Assembly: GCA_025457785.1 (NCBI GenBank)
Contig: JALOTS010000109.1
Span: 1 to 7,290, forward strand
Length of the DNA stretch: 7,290 bases
DNA from: Pontiellaceae bacterium
GTDB lineage: Bacteria; Verrucomicrobiota; Kiritimatiellia; Kiritimatiellales; Tichowtungiaceae
Reading direction: 5' to 3'
Of this stretch, positions 5,038 through 7,290 are shown one piece after another (positions within the stretch are counted from its first letter, which is position 1; every line of letters starts with the position of its first letter). Under the pieces are notes generated by a model that was not told the DNA's origin, ran no database searches, and saw nothing but the letters and a program-made list of their open reading frames with translations. The position numbers and the translations under genes are program-made.

Positions 5038-5592
5038 ATGCTCTCACCCCGCGGAAAGAAGACTATGCGCACACGGTCGAATAAGTCATTAAAATTTTTT
5101 CTGAAATTGATGCGGCACCCGGGCACTCCCGAGAGTGTGGGGCGCGGTGTCGCGGTCGGCCTTTTTTCAGCCTTTTTTTTCCCGGGAGTTCATATGCTCA
5201 TTGCTTTTCTTCTGGCCATGCTGGTACGCGGAGCGCGGGGTGCTGCGGTTCTTGTAACCTGGATCACCAATCCGATTACAATTCCTTTTATTTGGCCCGT
5301 TCAGTGTTATCTGGGCAGTTTTATGATTGGAACGCCGTTATCTCATGCGCGAATTGAGAGCTTGCTGCGAAATGTAATGCACGAGCCGTCGATACAGTCC
5401 ATTCGCGATCTGGGTGTTGATTTGATTCTCTCGTTTTTTGCCGGCGGCGCGTTGTTTGGCTCTTTGATGGCGACCGCCGGCTATTTTTGCACAACCGCGA
5501 TGGTCCGGCGGCACCGGGACCGGATGGAAAACCGGAAACAATCGCGGATAAATCATTTTAAATTAAAAAGGGGAAGCTGTGAAACTGACTGA
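5038..5592 (+). CDS. DUF2062 family membrane protein
   Basis: A 184-residue integral membrane protein. The DUF2062 signature is clear: G-R-G-V-A-V-G-L-F at 35-43, F-F-P-G-V-H (47-52), then T-W-I-T-N-P-I-T-I-P-F-I-W (74-86), a strongly conserved family stretch. Hydrophobic segments lie at about 38-62, 68-98 and 124-152, between basic ends. The function of DUF2062 is unknown; members often sit near glycosyltransferase or lipid genes. The first ATG (5038) has GGAAAG six bases ahead. A second in-frame ATG (5065) also has purines ahead and gives a shorter M-R-T-R-S-N start, so the start is ambiguous. The 3' end overlaps psd by 14 bp, so they are cotranscribed and probably translationally coupled. 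By position it may assist envelope lipid handling; this is inference only. Confidence 0.88.
   Translation: MLSPRGKKTMRTRSNKSLKFFLKLMRHPGTPESVGRGVAVGLFSAFFFPGVHMLIAFLLAMLVRGARGAAVLVTWITNPITIPFIWPVQCYLGSFMIGTPLSHARIESLLRNVMHEPSIQSIRDLGVDLILSFFAGGALFGSLMATAGYFCTTAMVRRHRDRMENRKQSRINHFKLKRGSCETD
5569..5573 (+). promoter_or_regulatory. Ribosome binding site that sets the GTG start of psd
   Basis: AGGGG lies five bases before the GTG at 5579-5581, inside the end of the DUF2062 gene. The next in-frame ATG in psd is near residue 97, well inside the conserved domain, so GTG is the only reasonable start. Confidence 0.7.
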
Positions 5593-6268
5593 ACATGGAA
5601 TAAGAGAATGGCTGGGTGCGGCGGGAATTGCGGCGGGTCTGTCGCTGGTCTGGGGTTGGATAGCCATTTACATCAGCCTGACCGCCGGAAGTATTCTGCT
5701 CGGAATCACCTGGCTGCTGTGGCTGGCGGTGGCGGCATTTTTCCGTGTTCCGGCCCGTCAGATTGTGGCGGACGAAGGCGCGCTGGTTTCGCCCGCCGAC
5801 GGCGTGGTGCGCGATATTGAACTCGTCGAAGATCACGGCATTGAACTTTTTGCGGGGAAAAAGCTGATGCGGGTCGGCATTTTTCTGTCGGTGCTGGATG
5901 TTCATGTGAACCGCGCACCGTGCGATATGGAGGTTCAGTACCGGAAATACAAAGAGGGGCGTTTTCTGGATGCCCGCGACACGCGCTGCGCCAAAGAAAA
6001 TGAATCGCTGGTTATCGCCGGAACCGGTTCCGCCGCCGGAAAACGTTTTCCGGTGGCTGTCCGGCAGATATCCGGCGCCATTGCCCGCCGGATTGTCTGT
6101 GTTCCGCAGCCGGGCAGCGCATTAAAGAAGGGCGAGATTTACGGCATGATCAAATTTGGTTCACGTACCGAGTTGTATTTCCCTGCGGAAAACGGCATAA
6201 CCCTCCGGATTCAGATCGGAGACAAGGTTCGGTCTGGCAGTACATTAATAGGACAGGTAGAGCATTGA
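5579..6268 (+). CDS. psd: Phosphatidylserine decarboxylase proenzyme, short (PSD-A) type
   Basis: Decarboxylates phosphatidylserine to phosphatidylethanolamine at the inner membrane, using a pyruvoyl group made by self-cleavage. The 229 residues match the short PSD-A class (usually about 210-230), not the roughly 300-residue E. coli type. N-terminal hydrophobic helices span about 12-55. V-S-P-A-D-G-V-V (70-77) holds D74, L-D-V-H-V-N-R (106-112) holds H109, and F-G-S-R-T-E-L (193-199) holds the cleavage site between G194 and S195. These correspond to the Asp-His-Ser set of the family. Cleavage would give a beta chain of 194 residues and a pyruvoyl alpha chain of 35. The gene overlaps the DUF2062 gene by 14 bp and precedes pssA by 10 bp, the gene that supplies its substrate. 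Archaetidylserine decarboxylases share this form, but the bacterial context favours PS. Confidence 0.95.
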   Translation: MKLTEHGIREWLGAAGIAAGLSLVWGWIAIYISLTAGSILLGITWLLWLAVAAFFRVPARQIVADEGALVSPADGVVRDIELVEDHGIELFAGKKLMRVGIFLSVLDVHVNRAPCDMEVQYRKYKEGRFLDARDTRCAKENESLVIAGTGSAAGKRFPVAVRQISGAIARRIVCVPQPGSALKKGEIYGMIKFGSRTELYFPAENGITLRIQIGDKVRSGSTLIGQVEH

Positions 6269-6278
6269 TCTGTATGTT

Positions 6279-7103
6279 ATGAGTGAACCTTTTATTGAAA
6301 TGGACGAGGCGCGGTTTAATCCGATTCCAAGCCTGATTACGCTGGGCAACGCCTTTTGCGGCTTTGCCTCCATTGTTTACGCGATCGTCAGCTACGCGCG
6401 CGGCGAGCCGTTGCCCCCGGTCTGCATCTGGCTTCTGCTGGGCGCGATGGTTTTTGACACGCTCGACGGACTGGCCGCCCGGATGCTGAATGCGACCAGT
6501 CTGCACGGCGCTCAGCTCGACTCGCTGGCGGATGTTGTTTCGTTCGGCCTCGCTCCCGCTGTTACAATTTTTGTTTTCATCAGCCGAAACTGTCCCGGAG
6601 CCTCCCCCCCGGCGGTGGTTCTCATCTGGAGCGTTTCACTTTTCTATCTCGCATGCACGATGTGGCGGCTGGCCCGCTATAATGTGATGGATATTCGGGG
6701 CGAAAAAACAGAGGGCTGTTTTATGGGGCTTCCGTCTCCTGCCGCAGCCAGCATGATTTACAGTGCCGGACTTTTTCTGCCTAAAGTCGATATGGGCGCC
6801 CATCTGTTTTTTTCTTTTTTATTGGGCTATGCCTTCCTTACCGGCCTGCTGATGATAAGCAGCGTCCCCTATCCGCATGTCCGCCGCTGCGTCTCCGGCG
6901 AACCGCGAATCCTCAGTTTCGTTTTTATCTGCGTTGTGTTCGGTTCGATTGCTATTTTCCGCCTGAAGGCGCTGGTCATCTGGGCATACATCTATTTTCT
7001 CATTGCCCCGCTGGCGGAACTGCTGGTGAGAAAACGGGCCGGACGGCCCGTTCGTGAATTTCTTTTTTCCGCATGGGGTAAAAACCCTTTCTCGCGGGCC
7101 TGA
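6279..7103 (+). CDS. pssA: CDP-diacylglycerol-serine O-phosphatidyltransferase
   Basis: Transfers phosphatidyl from CDP-diacylglycerol to L-serine, giving phosphatidylserine and CMP, the step before Psd. The CDP-alcohol phosphatidyltransferase motif D-x2-D-G-x2-A-R-x8-G-x3-D-x3-D is complete: D60, D63, G64, A67, R68, G77, D81 and D85. These aspartates bind the metals and D85 is the likely catalytic base. N-P-I-P-S-L-I-T-L-G-N-A (14-25) and V-S-F-G-L-A-P-A (87-94) are typical of the membrane-bound PssA class. Several further hydrophobic helices follow up to a basic C-terminus. The length of 274 is normal. The start at 6279 has little Shine-Dalgarno, so it is probably translated by coupling with psd 10 bp upstream; an ATG at 6300 is a weaker alternative. 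The lysophosphatidyl and inositol transferases share the motif, but adjacency to psd supports serine. Confidence 0.95.
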   Translation: MSEPFIEMDEARFNPIPSLITLGNAFCGFASIVYAIVSYARGEPLPPVCIWLLLGAMVFDTLDGLAARMLNATSLHGAQLDSLADVVSFGLAPAVTIFVFISRNCPGASPPAVVLIWSVSLFYLACTMWRLARYNVMDIRGEKTEGCFMGLPSPAAASMIYSAGLFLPKVDMGAHLFFSFLLGYAFLTGLLMISSVPYPHVRRCVSGEPRILSFVFICVVFGSIAIFRLKALVIWAYIYFLIAPLAELLVRKRAGRPVREFLFSAWGKNPFSRA

Positions 7104-7178
7104 CCCCGGCAATAACCCGACAAACACTGCCGACGACATCCTGTTTAATGCCTGATCAATTCAATCCGTTTTTTGCGG

Positions 7179-7290
7179 TTAATTGCGGGGTTTCAGCTCG
7201 ATCAGGTCAAAATAGGCCGTTCCGGCAAACCCTTCCGAGAACATTCGCACCGTTAAGAAGGTGTTGGTCGCGGTGAAGCTGCCCGAATAC
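7179..7290 (-). CDS. C-terminal fragment of an unidentified, probably beta-rich protein (5' part outside window)
   Basis: The minus strand from the window edge reads 36 residues and a TAA stop at 7179-7181. The sequence runs Y-S-G-S-F-T-A-T-N-T-F-L-T-V-R-M-F-S-E-G, then F-A-G-T-A-Y-F-D-L-I-E-L-K-P-R-N. Alternating polar and hydrophobic residues and the closing F-D-L-I-E-L-K resemble the last strands of carbohydrate-binding jelly-roll domains in secreted PVC proteins. That resemblance is inference. There is no PEP-CTERM anchor or sorting tail. It is convergent with pssA, with 75 bp between the stops and no clear terminator there. The frame could be spurious given the short length, but it stays open to the window edge. 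Confidence 0.5.
   Translation of the reverse strand, partial: YSGSFTATNTFLTVRMFSEGFAGTAYFDLIELKPRN

Noticed and set aside
7104..7178. Bidirectional terminator between pssA and the convergent partial gene
   Set aside because: The gap has only a weak CCG-T6-GCGG element (7167-7178) and no stem followed by a T-tract in either direction.

Overview
The window looks like chromosomal sequence from a Gram-negative bacterium of the PVC superphylum, most likely Kiritimatiellota or Verrucomicrobiota. This is inference. It rests on a secreted formylglycine-type sulfatase of the mucin or polysaccharide-desulfating kind, a COG4760-type YccA/BI-1 membrane protein, a DUF218 protein with the WWRSS C-terminal signature, weak or absent Shine-Dalgarno sites at several genes, and short palindromic repeats scattered in and between genes. 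No rRNA, tRNA, CRISPR array, transposase or phage gene is visible.

Layout. Positions 1-4932 are all coded on the minus strand. In transcription order (right to left) they are a membrane-anchored DUF218/ElyC-like protein (4285-4932), a minimal GGDEF diguanylate cyclase coupled to it by an 8-bp overlap (3741-4292), a secreted sulfatase (1955-3565), a seven-helix YccA/Bax-inhibitor-1 family protein (1111-1839), and an amidohydrolase of the MTA/SAH deaminase family (1-994) whose C-terminus lies outside the window. The 105-bp gap 4933-5037 is a divergent promoter region. To its right a compact plus-strand operon holds a DUF2062 membrane protein (5038-5592), phosphatidylserine decarboxylase (psd, 5579-6268) and CDP-diacylglycerol-serine O-phosphatidyltransferase (pssA, 6279-7103). 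The last 112 bases hold the 3' end of a convergent minus-strand gene, apparently the C-terminal strands of a beta-rich protein.

How the genes fit together. PssA makes phosphatidylserine from CDP-diacylglycerol and serine, and Psd decarboxylates it to phosphatidylethanolamine, so the right-hand operon is a complete two-step PE branch with a DUF2062 protein at its head. The left half is looser: the DUF218 and cyclase genes are clearly linked, while the sulfatase, BI-1 protein and deaminase are separated by gaps of about 115-175 bp and need not share a transcript or function.

The least ordinary signal is DNA-level. Two near-perfect palindromes with TTTCCA/TGGAAA arms and 5-bp loops, plus a decayed third copy, lie about 30 bp apart inside the 3' part of the GGDEF gene and are read in different codon frames. 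A fourth variant sits in the divergent promoter region. A separate 35-bp imperfect palindrome lies upstream of the sulfatase. These look like members of dispersed repeat or binding-site families. I see no strong evidence in this window for a wholly new multi-gene system.
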